Shown here: positions 26,514 to 34,836 of the stretch, in pieces
Position numbering within the stretch: the stretch's first letter is position 1
Layout: every line of letters starts with the position of its first letter
NCBI GenBank assembly: GCA_902610315.1
Contig: CACLVA010000001.1
Location: 43,614 to 107,613, forward strand
Source of the DNA: an uncultured Pelagibacteraceae bacterium
Lineage (GTDB): Bacteria > Pseudomonadota > Alphaproteobacteria > Pelagibacterales > Pelagibacteraceae
Length of the DNA stretch: 64,000 bases
Direction: 5' to 3'
Translations under genes and position numbers: made by a program
The notes under the pieces: generated by a model
Seen by the model: the letters and a program-made list of their open reading frames with translations, nothing else
What the model was told of the DNA's origin: nothing
The model's database searches: none

Positions 26514-26520
26514 AAAAAAT

Positions 26521-26727
26521 TTATCCTTTAAACATTTCTAATGCTTTATTAAGAAGATCTACTGATTTTTTGTGCTCTCCACTATCGTGAGCCTTCATTC
26601 CAGCATCTTTTAATTCTTGAACTTCTGCAATTTTTGCATCAAGGTTTTTTGCCATCATCGGGCATGAACCTGCAAATACAGAGCTCGAAAATAATACAAA
26701 AGATAAAATTAACGCTAATTTTTTCAT
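26521..26727 (-). CDS. Small secreted protein (68 aa), unknown function
   Basis: A clear signal peptide MKKLALILSFVLFSSSVFAG is cleaved at about residue 19-20, leaving a mature protein of about 48 residues. The mature part starts SCPMMAKNLDAKIAEV and is helical, with a TPR-like second half (HDSGEHKKSVDLLNKALEMF). A strong ribosome binding site (GGAAGGAAAAAT before ATG) suggests good expression. It stands alone, divergent from the haem-monooxygenase gene, with the GNRA hairpin just past its stop. I do not know its function. Confidence 0.82.
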   Translation of the reverse strand: MKKLALILSFVLFSSSVFAGSCPMMAKNLDAKIAEVQELKDAGMKAHDSGEHKKSVDLLNKALEMFKG

Positions 26728-26837
26728 ATTTTTCCTTCCGTTTATTTGGATATGGTTATTTAATAGAAAATTTTAAGCAACAGAGTGTCACACTGATAAA
26801 GCTATAAAACCATATGTAATAAATATATATAGTCACA

Positions 26838-27140
26838 ATGTTTATAGCGATGAATAGATTTAAAATTGTACTAGGTAAGGAACAAGAATTTGAGAGTGTT
26901 TGGAAAAATAGAGATACTCATTTAAAAGGCGTGCCAGGTTTTAAAGAATTTCATTTAGTTAAGGGAAATACTAACGAAGAATTTACCTTGTATGCATCAC
27001 ATAGTATATGGAATTCAAAAGAGGACTTTATTAATTGGACTAAATCAGAAGCCTTCAGATTAGCTCATAAAAATGCTGGTCAACATCAAGATCTTTATTT
27101 AGGTGCGCCTAATTTTGAGGGATTTGAAGTTGTTTTATAA
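26838..27140 (+). CDS. IsdG/HmuQ-like haem-degrading monooxygenase (ABM fold)
   Basis: A 100-residue dimeric ferredoxin-like protein of the antibiotic-biosynthesis-monooxygenase family. Asn6 (MFIAMNRF), Trp67 (FINWTKSEAF) and His77 (RLAHKN) fall at the positions of the IsdG/IsdI haem-oxygenase residues (Asn6/7, Trp66/67, His76/77). This favours oxidative haem degradation and iron release over the generic annotation. The terminal YLGAPNFEGFEVV is also typical of this subgroup. It overlaps the DUF4149 gene by one base. I see no convincing Fur box in its upstream region. Confidence 0.8.
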   Translation: MFIAMNRFKIVLGKEQEFESVWKNRDTHLKGVPGFKEFHLVKGNTNEEFTLYASHSIWNSKEDFINWTKSEAFRLAHKNAGQHQDLYLGAPNFEGFEVVL

Positions 27141-27532
27141 TGATTGAACAAAGCGTTACATATTTATCTGCAATACTTTTAGGGATTATGCTTTTTTTTT
27201 CATTTATTGTTGCACCATCTACATTTAGATTTTTAAATGAAGAATATGCTAGAAAATTTATAAGGGGCATTTTTCCTATATATTACTTACTAAATCTTAG
27301 TATCAGCTTAATTGTCGTTTTATTGATCGCTTATTTAAGTGATTTTAGTCTTAAATTTTATTTAATGTTATCTATTTGTATTTTATTTTTTATCTCTAAT
27401 TTTTTTTTAATGCCATTAATAAATAAGTTTAAAGACAATAAGGAAGAAAAGAACTTCAAAGTATCACACTTTGTATCTGTGCTGATAAACTTGGTACAAA
27501 TGATATTTCTTATAATAATATTAATAAAATAA
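27140..27532 (+). CDS. DUF4149 (TMEM205-like) membrane protein
   Basis: 130-residue integral membrane protein with four hydrophobic segments (about residues 7-28, 46-66, 72-92, 108-129). Family features are FFSFIVAPSTFRFLNEEYARKFIRGIFPIYYLLN and the C-terminal FKVSHFVSVLINLVQMIFL. Molecular function is unknown. It is coupled on both sides through TAATG one-base overlaps with the haem monooxygenase and msrB, so the three form one operon. Confidence 0.8.
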   Translation: MIEQSVTYLSAILLGIMLFFSFIVAPSTFRFLNEEYARKFIRGIFPIYYLLNLSISLIVVLLIAYLSDFSLKFYLMLSICILFFISNFFLMPLINKFKDNKEEKNFKVSHFVSVLINLVQMIFLIIILIK

Positions 27533-28008
27533 TGAAATATAATTTAGATAAAAGAATTTTTATAAAATTGCTTAGTATTACATTTTTTTCTTTTTTCTTA
27601 ATGCCATTTAAGTTTGCAAAGGCTGTTACAAAAAAAGTTATAAATGAAAATCTTACCAAAAAACAAAAGGAAATAATGTTTAATGAAGGTACGGAAAGGC
27701 CATTTACAAGTGATCTTTTGAATGAAAAAAGAGAAGGTTTTTATCATTGTGCAAACTGCGGTGCAAAATTGTTTGCATCCACTGCTAAGTTTGACAGTGG
27801 GACTGGTTGGCCATCTTTTACAGAAGCTTTGCCAGGTGCGTTTAAAACTAAAATTGATTACTCATTTGGAATGAAAAGAATTGAATATCATTGTGCAAAT
27901 TGTGGAGTTCATCATGGACATGTCTTTGCCGATGGTCCTAGTGAGACTGGAAAAAGATTTTGTAACAATGGTCTTTGCTTAATATTTAAACCATCAAGCA
28001 ACAATTAA
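27532..28008 (+). CDS. msrB: Peptide methionine-(R)-S-oxide reductase, exported
   Basis: Repairs methionine-R-sulfoxide in proteins. The 158 residues include an N-terminal hydrophobic leader (about residues 8-31, ending FAKA), so the enzyme probably works in the periplasm. Zinc cysteines are 73/76 (HCANCG) and 121/124 (HCANCG). GTGWPSF and GHVFADGPSETGKRFCNN carry the active-site region with catalytic Cys144. A second cysteine at 149 (GLCLIF) is a possible resolving residue. It is the last gene of the haem-monooxygenase/DUF4149/msrB operon, converging with the ArfA-like gene. Confidence 0.94.
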   Translation: MKYNLDKRIFIKLLSITFFSFFLMPFKFAKAVTKKVINENLTKKQKEIMFNEGTERPFTSDLLNEKREGFYHCANCGAKLFASTAKFDSGTGWPSFTEALPGAFKTKIDYSFGMKRIEYHCANCGVHHGHVFADGPSETGKRFCNNGLCLIFKPSSNN

Positions 28009-28009
28009 T

Positions 28010-28117
28010 CTATTTTTTTTTTCTTTTAAAACTACCTTTTCCTTTTTTAGGTTTGATAATTCTAGGTTTATATTTTTTTGTAAATAGGTCTCTTTTTAAA
28101 GGATTTTTCTTACTCAT
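28010..28117 (-). CDS. arfA: ArfA-like alternative ribosome-rescue factor (35 aa)
   Basis: A 35-residue basic peptide starting MSKKNPLKRDLFTKKYKPRI and ending with KPKKGKGSFKRKKK. This resembles the ArfA core ([21 protein letters not shown] in E. coli): PL, LF, then the diagnostic KKGKGS(Y/F) with a basic tail. ArfA binds ribosomes stalled on non-stop mRNA and recruits RF2. The hydrophobic C-terminal tail of E. coli ArfA is absent, so this is the short active-type form. Its ATG overlaps the end of the winged-helix regulator by 8 bp, and its stop lies 2 bp beyond msrB. Identification rests on motif similarity alone. Confidence 0.72.
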   Translation of the reverse strand: MSKKNPLKRDLFTKKYKPRIIKPKKGKGSFKRKKK

Positions 28118-28709
28118 TAATTATGTATCCATCCTTTTTACTTTGAATAAATGTGTCATCATTAAATGCATCTTTTATCTTTTTTCTTAATCTATAAATA
28201 TGCGTCTCAACTGTATGAGTTTCTAAATCCTCTCCGTATTTCCAAACTTTTTTCTGAAGCATATCAACCTTGACTGGTTTATTTTCATTTTTAAGAAATA
28301 TAATAGTATCAATTTCTCGTTCAGTCAGTTTAAGTTCATTATTAGTTTTTTTTAATATTCTTGAATTAATATCTAATATGTATTTGTTTATATTGATATT
28401 TGATTGAGCAGAGTAATTTTGTTGTATTAATCTCACGTTTAGTTGATCAATTAAATTAGAGATTTTTATTGGAAATTTTGTAATACAATAGACTTGTTTT
28501 TCATCAGTTTTGCTTTTCAATGAAGAAAAGTCTTTCTGATTTACAAGAATTATAGAATTCACTAAAAATTTTTTATCTTCACTGATTTTTTTAATCAAAT
28601 CTTTTTTTTCGGTGAAAGTATTGACGTCGTAATTAAAATAATCTTTGATTTCTATAAAAATTTTATCTAATTCTGGTATATTTAAAATATGCAACTTTTG
28701 CGAATGCAT
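28110..28709 (-). CDS. Orphan OmpR-type winged-helix regulator with degenerate receiver
   Basis: 199 residues. The C-terminal Trans_reg_C domain (about residues 115-199) has LTEREIDTIIFLKN, VDMLQKKVWKYGEDLETHTVETHIYRLRKKI and a closing beta-hairpin (TFIQSKKDGYIINE). The N-terminal 110 residues are receiver-sized but lack the acidic pocket and phospho-acceptor Asp in recognisable positions, so it is probably phosphorylation-independent. No histidine kinase is nearby. It is divergent from the L,D-transpeptidase by 11 bp and overlaps the ArfA-like gene by 8 bp. Confidence 0.78.
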   Translation of the reverse strand: MHSQKLHILNIPELDKIFIEIKDYFNYDVNTFTEKKDLIKKISEDKKFLVNSIILVNQKDFSSLKSKTDEKQVYCITKFPIKISNLIDQLNVRLIQQNYSAQSNININKYILDINSRILKKTNNELKLTEREIDTIIFLKNENKPVKVDMLQKKVWKYGEDLETHTVETHIYRLRKKIKDAFNDDTFIQSKKDGYIINE

Positions 28710-28720
28710 TAAATTATATT

Positions 28721-29212
28721 ATGTTATTAAGATTAAAAAATAAAGGATACTTAATTGTTGATGAATTTAAGTTCAAATGCTCTGTTGGTAAAAAGGGGTT
28801 AAAATCAAAAAAAACAGAGGGAGATCATTGTACTCCAATTGGAATTTTTAAGATTGGTAAAGTTTACTATCGACCAGATAGAGTTAAGAAACCAAAAACA
28901 GTTTTAAAAACCAAAATAATTAAAAAAAATATGGGCTGGTGTGATGATCCGTATAGTAAAAATTATAATAAAGAAATTACTTTAAATAAAAAAAACAGAG
29001 GTGAAAAACTTTTTAGAAAAGACAGCATTTATGATATTTTGATAGTTATAGAATATAATACGAATAAAACAAAGCCATTTAAAGGAAGTGCAATTTTTAT
29101 TCATTTAACAAAAAATTATGGACTTACTAAAGGCTGCATAGCTTTAAAAAAGAACGATTTATTAATACTGTTAAAAATAATTAATAAAAAATCCAAAATT
29201 GAAATTAGTTAA
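28721..29212 (+). CDS. YkuD-family L,D-transpeptidase
   Basis: Cell-wall cross-linking or lipoprotein-anchoring enzyme of 163 residues. The catalytic motif FIHLTKNYGLTKGCIAL gives His128 and Cys139 (HxxxxxxxxxxGC pattern). GDHCTPIGIFKIGKVYYRPDR and MGWCDDPYSKNYNKEI are typical of the L,D-transpeptidase/ErfK-like group. No signal peptide is evident, so it may be non-classically exported, cytoplasmic, or mis-started. It converges with the YggS gene with a 4 bp overlap. Confidence 0.85.
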   Translation: MLLRLKNKGYLIVDEFKFKCSVGKKGLKSKKTEGDHCTPIGIFKIGKVYYRPDRVKKPKTVLKTKIIKKNMGWCDDPYSKNYNKEITLNKKNRGEKLFRKDSIYDILIVIEYNTNKTKPFKGSAIFIHLTKNYGLTKGCIALKKNDLLILLKIINKKSKIEIS

Positions 29213-29850
29213 CTTCTGGCACCGAATATTTTTGAGCCTACTCTTATAAATGTTGATCCTTGTTCTATAGCCTCCATATAATCATCTGACATACCCATAC
29301 TTATATCTTTTAAATTTAATTTTTCGGATAATTCTCTCATTTTTATAAAATAAGGTTTAGAATCTTTTTCAAATGGAGGGATACTCATTAAGCCAATTAT
29401 ATTTAATTTAAATTCATCAACACATTTTTTATAAAAACTCTCTAAATTACTTATTTCAATACCCCCTTTTTGAGGTTCTTCACCAATATTAACTTGAATA
29501 AATATTTTAGGTTTAAAATTTTTTTTTATTTGCTCGTCTGCTAACTTATTTGCTAATTTAACATTATCTAGAGAATGTATATAATCAAATAAAGGTAACA
29601 CGAACTTAACTTTATTAGTTTGCAATTTACCTATTAAATGTAATTTGATCTTTGGAAAGTCTTGCTTAATACTTGTCCATTTCTCCATTGCCTCTTGTAC
29701 TTTGTTTTCACCAAAATCAGTGTGACCTTCATTAATAACAGGCAATATATGGCTAATTGGGAAAGTTTTAGTAACTGCAACTAATTTAACGTTTTTTTTA
29801 TCTAAAATTTCTTCCTTTATTAAATTCAAATTTTTTACTACGTTTTGCAT
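29209..29850 (-). CDS. YggS/PLPBP pyridoxal-phosphate homeostasis protein
   Basis: PLP-binding protein of 213 residues with the alanine-racemase-like barrel. The PLP lysine is Lys28 in VKLVAVTKTFP. FGENKVQEAMEKW, HLIGKLQTNK, IFIQVNIGEEPQKGG, LMSIPPF and the phosphate-binding MSDDYMEAIEQGSTFIRVGSKIFGARS are all family motifs (DYMEA instead of DMEAAI). It maintains the PLP pool and amino-acid balance. Its ATG abuts the divergent ThiE-like ATG exactly (CATATG). Confidence 0.94.
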   Translation of the reverse strand: MQNVVKNLNLIKEEILDKKNVKLVAVTKTFPISHILPVINEGHTDFGENKVQEAMEKWTSIKQDFPKIKLHLIGKLQTNKVKFVLPLFDYIHSLDNVKLANKLADEQIKKNFKPKIFIQVNIGEEPQKGGIEISNLESFYKKCVDEFKLNIIGLMSIPPFEKDSKPYFIKMRELSEKLNLKDISMGMSDDYMEAIEQGSTFIRVGSKIFGARS

Positions 29851-30405
29851 ATGTTTAAATCTATTTACTATTATATAGACAAATTTAATAGAGAAGAAAT
29901 CTATAAGTTAAACAAATCAATAAATATTATATATAGAAATTATTCAAATAAATTTAATACGGAAGATCTTTTACAATTGGTGAATTTTTGTAAAAAACAC
30001 GGAAGAAAAGTTTATATAAGTAATAACTTGAAATTGGCTTTAAGATTTAATTTTGATGGGGTTTATATCCCTTCATTTAACAAATCATTAAAATATAGAA
30101 ATATTATCAAAAAAAATTTTGACATAATTGGGTCTGCACACAATGTTAAAGAAGTTTTAAATAAAGAATTACAAGGCTGCACTAAGATTTTTTTATGTCC
30201 AATATTTAGAACTAAAAAAAATAATAATCATCTGGGGGTTACCAAATTTAACTTAATTAAATTGAGCATAAAAAAAGATATTATTGCTCTTGGTGGAATA
30301 AACCAAAAAAATATGAATTATTTAAGAATGTGTAATGTAAAAGGTGTTGCGGGTATTTCTTGGATAAAAAAAAACGGCCCGAGTATAAATACTGGGCCGT
30401 TTTAA
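29851..30405 (+). CDS. ThiE/TenI-like thiamine phosphate synthase family protein
   Basis: 184-residue barrel of the ThiE/TenI group. It has GVYIPSFNKSLKYRN, DIIGSAHNVKEV (GxSxH-type), FLCPIFRTKKNNNHLGVTKFN (cf. GPIFPT) and IIALGGINQKNMNYLRMCNVKGVAGISWI, the phosphate-binding end. ThiE couples HMP-diphosphate and thiazole phosphate; divergence is high, so TenI or a catalytically altered form is possible. ATG 29851 follows directly on the YggS start codon; an in-frame TTG at 29845 is unlikely. Its final codons form one arm of the porin terminator. Confidence 0.72.
   Translation: MFKSIYYYIDKFNREEIYKLNKSINIIYRNYSNKFNTEDLLQLVNFCKKHGRKVYISNNLKLALRFNFDGVYIPSFNKSLKYRNIIKKNFDIIGSAHNVKEVLNKELQGCTKIFLCPIFRTKKNNNHLGVTKFNLIKLSIKKDIIALGGINQKNMNYLRMCNVKGVAGISWIKKNGPSINTGPF
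30371..30404. terminator. Rho-independent terminator of the porin, usable in both directions
   Basis: AAAACGGCCC (30371-30380) pairs perfectly with GGGCCGTTTT (30395-30404), with a further AGTA/TACT stem inside. Read on the minus strand, the hairpin is followed by an eight-T run, so it is a strong terminator for the porin mRNA ending at 30425. On the plus strand it ends in TTTTAAATTT and overlaps the last codons of the ThiE-like gene. Confidence 0.9.
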
Positions 30406-30424
30406 ATTTCAATCTAAAACTAAA

Positions 30425-31507
30425 TTAGAACGCAAGTCCTAAAGCAATTTCAGTTATTTTTGAATCATCTGCGTCTTCATCCATATGAGGATTTTCGATC
30501 TCTATTTGATACGCTTTGATCGACATACCACCCATTGAATATGCAAATTGAATTGAATCAGTCTTCTGGTCTACATCTTGAGATGCTGCTTCTGACTGAG
30601 CATTGTACGTTTCAGTTGACTCTGAGTATGAAACTGAGAAATTGTCATTTACGTTAAACGCAATACCAATTTGCTCACCTTCAAAGATACCACCTGATGT
30701 TCTTAAAGTTTTCGCAGTTGTAGTACCTACTGTTTGAGTTTCTGAAACACCTGAATCTAAGTAAGATTCTGAGTAACCAATTGATACTGGACCAAATGAG
30801 TATTTAGCATACCAAACACCGTTGAACTCGTCTTGAACAGCGTCTTGAGTTGTACCATTAGTTTTTGTTGGGTTCTCTCTTTCAGCACCGTATACACCGA
30901 TCTTAAGAGCGTCGTAACTAATTGTTACACCAGCTTCTTGACCAGTACCGTATGTACCTTCACCTGGAACACCACCGTCACCTGTTTCAGTGTCGTTTGC
31001 ATCAGACGCGTAACCTAAGTCAAACGTAATTGATGCTCCACCAAGATCAAATGTTGGAGATGTGTATGTGATGTGGTTATTATCCATAAAGTCACCAACT
31101 TTGTTTGCAGGCATTAAGTTTCCAGATGGATCTGAAAGCTGCTCGTAAGCTGTTGGAACTTCTTCGTCGTATTTGTAGTGAGCTGCACCACTGTGGTTAC
31201 CCATTAAGAATGAACCAAATGATGGTGTTGCAACTGAAATGTAACCAGATGTTAAGTCAGTTTGGCTATCATTTGTAGCTGTGAAAACAGTAAATGTTGT
31301 ACCGTTATCAAGTTCACCTGAACCTTTAAAAGCAACGTCTTTGTCAGTACCAATACCTCTTGAAGATGTGTTGCTTCCACTTGCTGCTGTACCACTTTTC
31401 AATGTGATGTTTGCACCACCTGTAACAGTTAGTTCACCAGCTTGAGCTGATACTGCAACTAACGAACCCGCTAGTGCTGTAAGCCCAATTTTTTTAAATT
31501 TATTCAT
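30425..31507 (-). CDS. Gram-negative outer-membrane porin
   Basis: Beta-barrel porin, 360 residues. The signal peptide MNKFKKIGLTALAGSLVAVS is cleaved at AQAG|E. The mature protein starts LTVTGGANITLKSG, has alternating short strands rich in Gly/Ser/Thr/Asp (GSFLMGNHSGAAHY, ISYDALKIGVYGAE, SFGPVSIGYSESYLDS) and ends in aromatic EIALGLAF, the barrel-assembly signal. I chose ATG 31507 because a strong AAAAAGGAG lies 7 bases upstream; nine upstream codons are leader. Codon use and GC are clearly higher than in neighbours, as expected for a very abundant protein. Confidence 0.92.
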   Translation of the reverse strand: MNKFKKIGLTALAGSLVAVSAQAGELTVTGGANITLKSGTAASGSNTSSRGIGTDKDVAFKGSGELDNGTTFTVFTATNDSQTDLTSGYISVATPSFGSFLMGNHSGAAHYKYDEEVPTAYEQLSDPSGNLMPANKVGDFMDNNHITYTSPTFDLGGASITFDLGYASDANDTETGDGGVPGEGTYGTGQEAGVTISYDALKIGVYGAERENPTKTNGTTQDAVQDEFNGVWYAKYSFGPVSIGYSESYLDSGVSETQTVGTTTAKTLRTSGGIFEGEQIGIAFNVNDNFSVSYSESTETYNAQSEAASQDVDQKTDSIQFAYSMGGMSIKAYQIEIENPHMDEDADDSKITEIALGLAF

Positions 31508-31696
31508 AAAGTACTCCTTTTTATTTGTATTCATATGAATGAAAGCTTTTTATCAAAATATTAGCTTAAAACGCTCAGAATCATTAAGAAATAGCTATTT
31601 TTAATTAATGTGTGATAAATAAGTCACAATAAAAACATTGGATTTTAGCGTATTTTACTATATTTCATGAGTTTTATATCATTAACCATTTTTTGT

Positions 31697-32269
31697 ATGA
31701 TTAGATTTAAGTTTTTAAATGCAATTCTCGCTCTGCTTATTTTTTTCAGCTTTAATTCTTGCGGTATTTATAAAAGATCTGATGTCAAAGATAATCCTGT
31801 AAATATTAATGAAAGAGTTAGAAAAAATATTCAAGAAGGTAGAGGGGTAAGGTTTGGAAAAGGGGCAACACGAGGTGGTGACTTTGATTTTGCATCTTCA
31901 AACCCATTGTGGAGAGCATCAATAGAGATATTTGATTTTGTTCCTTTGACGAACGCAAGCTATTCTGGAGGAATACTTATTACAGATTGGTTTTCAGCTG
32001 AAAATAAAAACCCAGAAAGCACTAGAGATTTAAAAATAACTGTTAAATTTTTAACTAATGAAATTAGAGCTGATGCAGTAGATGTTACTGTGTTTGAAAA
32101 AATTTGTAAAAATTCGAATTGCAAAACAAATAAAGTTCAGTCAAAACTTGAGAAAGAAATTAAACTTGCGATTTTAAAAAAAGCAGCAATCATGGAAAAA
32201 GACGGATTTCAAAAATATTACGAAAAAGAAGGTAAAAATAAAGCCGGAATACTCGAAAGAAAAGAATAG
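31697..32269 (+). CDS. DUF3576 lipoprotein
   Basis: Predicted lipoprotein of about 190 residues: signal peptide [19 protein letters not shown], then [10 protein letters not shown] with the acylated Cys. The core has [43 protein letters not shown], typical of the alphaproteobacterial DUF3576 family found upstream of leuS. Function is unknown, presumably envelope-related. An in-frame ATG at 31667 adds ten residues but would spoil the signal peptide, so 31697 is preferred. It is followed by leuS after 23 bp. Confidence 0.84.
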   Translation: MIRFKFLNAILALLIFFSFNSCGIYKRSDVKDNPVNINERVRKNIQEGRGVRFGKGATRGGDFDFASSNPLWRASIEIFDFVPLTNASYSGGILITDWFSAENKNPESTRDLKITVKFLTNEIRADAVDVTVFEKICKNSNCKTNKVQSKLEKEIKLAILKKAAIMEKDGFQKYYEKEGKNKAGILERKE

Positions 32270-32292
32270 CAATTTTTATTTTAAAAAGTTTT

Positions 32293-34836
32293 GTGGAACG
32301 ATATAATTTTAAAACAGTTGAAGAAAAGTGGCAAAAATTTTGGCAAAAAAATAAAAGTTTTAAAACAGAACTAGATAAAAAAAAGAAAAAATTTTATTGC
32401 CTTGAGATGTTTCCCTACCCATCTGGCAAGATACATATGGGGCACGTGAGAAATTATACAATAGGTGATGTACTGGCCAGATATAAGGCACTTCAAAATT
32501 ATAATGTGCTTCATCCGATGGGTTGGGATTCTTTTGGAATGCCAGCAGAAAATGCAGCAAGAGAAAATAACTTAGATCCAAAGGACTGGACAGAAAAAAA
32601 TATTTCTGTCATGAAAACTCAATTAAAAAAATTAGGTTTATCCATAGACTGGGATCGAGAAATTTCAACGTGTTCACCGGAGTACTATAAACATCAACAA
32701 TTATTTTTTTTGGAACTCTTTAATAAAGGGTTAATTTATAAAAAAGAAAACTATGTTAATTGGGATCCAATTGAGCAAACTGTTTTAGCGAATGAACAAG
32801 TCATTGATGGTAAAGGATGGCGTTCTGGAGCAACAGTTGAGAGAAAAAAATTAAGCCAATGGTTTTTTAAAATCTCTCAATTTTCTGACGAGCTTTTAAC
32901 TGGTTTAGATGATTTGGATAAATGGCCAAATAAAGTTAAAGTTATGCAAAAGAATTGGATAGGGAAATCTTTTGGCTGTGAAATAGATTTTAAAATTGAG
33001 GGAAACTCCTCTGTAGATAAAATAAAATGCTTTACCACAAGACCAGATACGTTATTTGGGTTCTCTTTTCTGGCAGTATCAGCTGATCATCCTATCTCAA
33101 AGTTTTATGAAAAAGATAAAGAATTTCAAAAATTTAAACAACTGTGTTCAAAAACAGGAACCACGGAAGAGTCAATCGCGCAAGCTGAAAAAATTGGCTT
33201 TAAGACAAATCTTATAGCTATAAATCCTTTTGATGAAAATTCCAAAGTTCCAGTTTATTTTGCAAATTTTGTATTGATGGATTACGGTTTTGGTGCAGTA
33301 TTTGGTTGCCCAGCTCATGATCAAAGAGATTTTGAATTCGCAAAAAAATATAATTTACCTATTAATACTGTCGTAAAACCTAAAGATTTTAAAGGTGATT
33401 TTAAAGTTAAAGAAGAAGCTTATGTTGGAGATGGTGTGATGATCAATTCCTCCTTTTTAAACAAACTTAACACACCAAATGAAGCAATCTCTAAGGCTAT
33501 CGAGGAAATTGAAAATAGAAAAATTGGTAAAAAAAAAATTAATTTTAGACTAAAAGATTGGGGTATTTCTAGACAAAGATACTGGGGGTGTCCAATTCCA
33601 ATAGCCTACAATGATGATGGAACTTATATAGCTGTACCTAAAGAACAGTTACCAATTACATTGCCAGAAAATATTAATTTAAATACAAAAGGTAATCCAC
33701 TAGATCATCAAGAAAACTGGAGAAAAATAACGATTAATGGAAAAAAATACAAACTTGAAACTGATACTCTCGATACATTTGTTGACTCATCTTGGTATTA
33801 TCTTCGTTTTTGTTCACCTGCTAATATAGAGTATGGATACAACTTAGATGAAATTAAATATTGGATGCCTGTAGATCAATATATTGGTGGCGTAGAGCAT
33901 GCAATATTACACTTATTATATTCAAGATTTTTTATGTTGGCACTTAAACATAAAAATAAAGAATTTATCTCTAAAGAGCCATTTGATGGATTGTTTACTC
34001 AAGGGATGGTTTGTCATGAAACATACAAAGACGATAAAAACAACTGGTTAAACCCAAATGAAGTATTTTCTGAAGATGGAAAAAATTTTTTTAAAATCAA
34101 CAATAGAAAAGAGAGAGTTGTTGTTGGCCCATCAGAGTCTATGTCTAAATCAAAAAAAAACGTGATTGACCCAGAAAAAATAATTGATTCCTATGGCGCA
34201 GATGCTGTTAGACTTTTTATTTTATCTGATAGCCCTCCTGAAAAAGATATTCAGTGGTCAGAACAAGGAATGGTAGCTTCATACAAATTTATTAGTAAGT
34301 TTTGGTTGCTTCATAAAAAAATAATTGAAAAATTAAAAGCAAATGGAAAAAGCACAGATAACGAAGATTTAAATATATTTACAAATAAGTTAATAAAGAA
34401 AATTTCGATGAATCTTGAAAAATTTAATTATAATGTAATTATTGCAAACATTTATGAAACTTATAATTTTCTTATAAAAGAAGTAGAAAAAAATTATAAG
34501 TCAGAAGTACTTAAAGAGAATTATTTAAAAATTCTTACATTGATGATGCCGGTTATTCCTCATATAATTTCTGAAGCTGTTAAAGATTTAAAATACGATC
34601 AAAAACTTAATTGGCCCGAGGCAGAAGAGAAGTATTTACAAGAGAAATATGTAAACATTGTTGTTCAAATAAATGGTAAGAAAAAAACTTTAGTTAAGGT
34701 TGAAAAAAATCTACCAGATAAAGAAGTTATCAACAAAATAAGAGAAGACGAAAAAATATCAAATATTTTAAGTGATAAAAATCTTTTAAAGCATATTATA
34801 GTTAAAAATAGATTAGTGAACTTTATAATTAAATGA
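32293..34836 (+). CDS. leuS: Leucyl-tRNA synthetase
   Basis: Class I synthetase of 847 residues, normal bacterial length. It starts at GTG 32293 ([16 protein letters not shown]). The HIGH motif is in [22 protein letters not shown]. The editing domain contains [11 protein letters not shown] and [14 protein letters not shown], and the KMSKS-type loop is [12 protein letters not shown]. It heads the overlapping leuS-lptE-holA set on the plus strand (ATGA overlap with lptE), a common alphaproteobacterial arrangement. Confidence 0.98.
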   Translation: MERYNFKTVEEKWQKFWQKNKSFKTELDKKKKKFYCLEMFPYPSGKIHMGHVRNYTIGDVLARYKALQNYNVLHPMGWDSFGMPAENAARENNLDPKDWTEKNISVMKTQLKKLGLSIDWDREISTCSPEYYKHQQLFFLELFNKGLIYKKENYVNWDPIEQTVLANEQVIDGKGWRSGATVERKKLSQWFFKISQFSDELLTGLDDLDKWPNKVKVMQKNWIGKSFGCEIDFKIEGNSSVDKIKCFTTRPDTLFGFSFLAVSADHPISKFYEKDKEFQKFKQLCSKTGTTEESIAQAEKIGFKTNLIAINPFDENSKVPVYFANFVLMDYGFGAVFGCPAHDQRDFEFAKKYNLPINTVVKPKDFKGDFKVKEEAYVGDGVMINSSFLNKLNTPNEAISKAIEEIENRKIGKKKINFRLKDWGISRQRYWGCPIPIAYNDDGTYIAVPKEQLPITLPENINLNTKGNPLDHQENWRKITINGKKYKLETDTLDTFVDSSWYYLRFCSPANIEYGYNLDEIKYWMPVDQYIGGVEHAILHLLYSRFFMLALKHKNKEFISKEPFDGLFTQGMVCHETYKDDKNNWLNPNEVFSEDGKNFFKINNRKERVVVGPSESMSKSKKNVIDPEKIIDSYGADAVRLFILSDSPPEKDIQWSEQGMVASYKFISKFWLLHKKIIEKLKANGKSTDNEDLNIFTNKLIKKISMNLEKFNYNVIIANIYETYNFLIKEVEKNYKSEVLKENYLKILTLMMPVIPHIISEAVKDLKYDQKLNWPEAEEKYLQEKYVNIVVQINGKKKTLVKVEKNLPDKEVINKIREDEKISNILSDKNLLKHIIVKNRLVNFIIK

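Noticed and set aside
31611-31628. CRP-like TGTGA...TCACA upstream of the porin
   Set aside because: The spacer is 8 bases, not 6, and the flanking positions do not match; probably chance symmetry.
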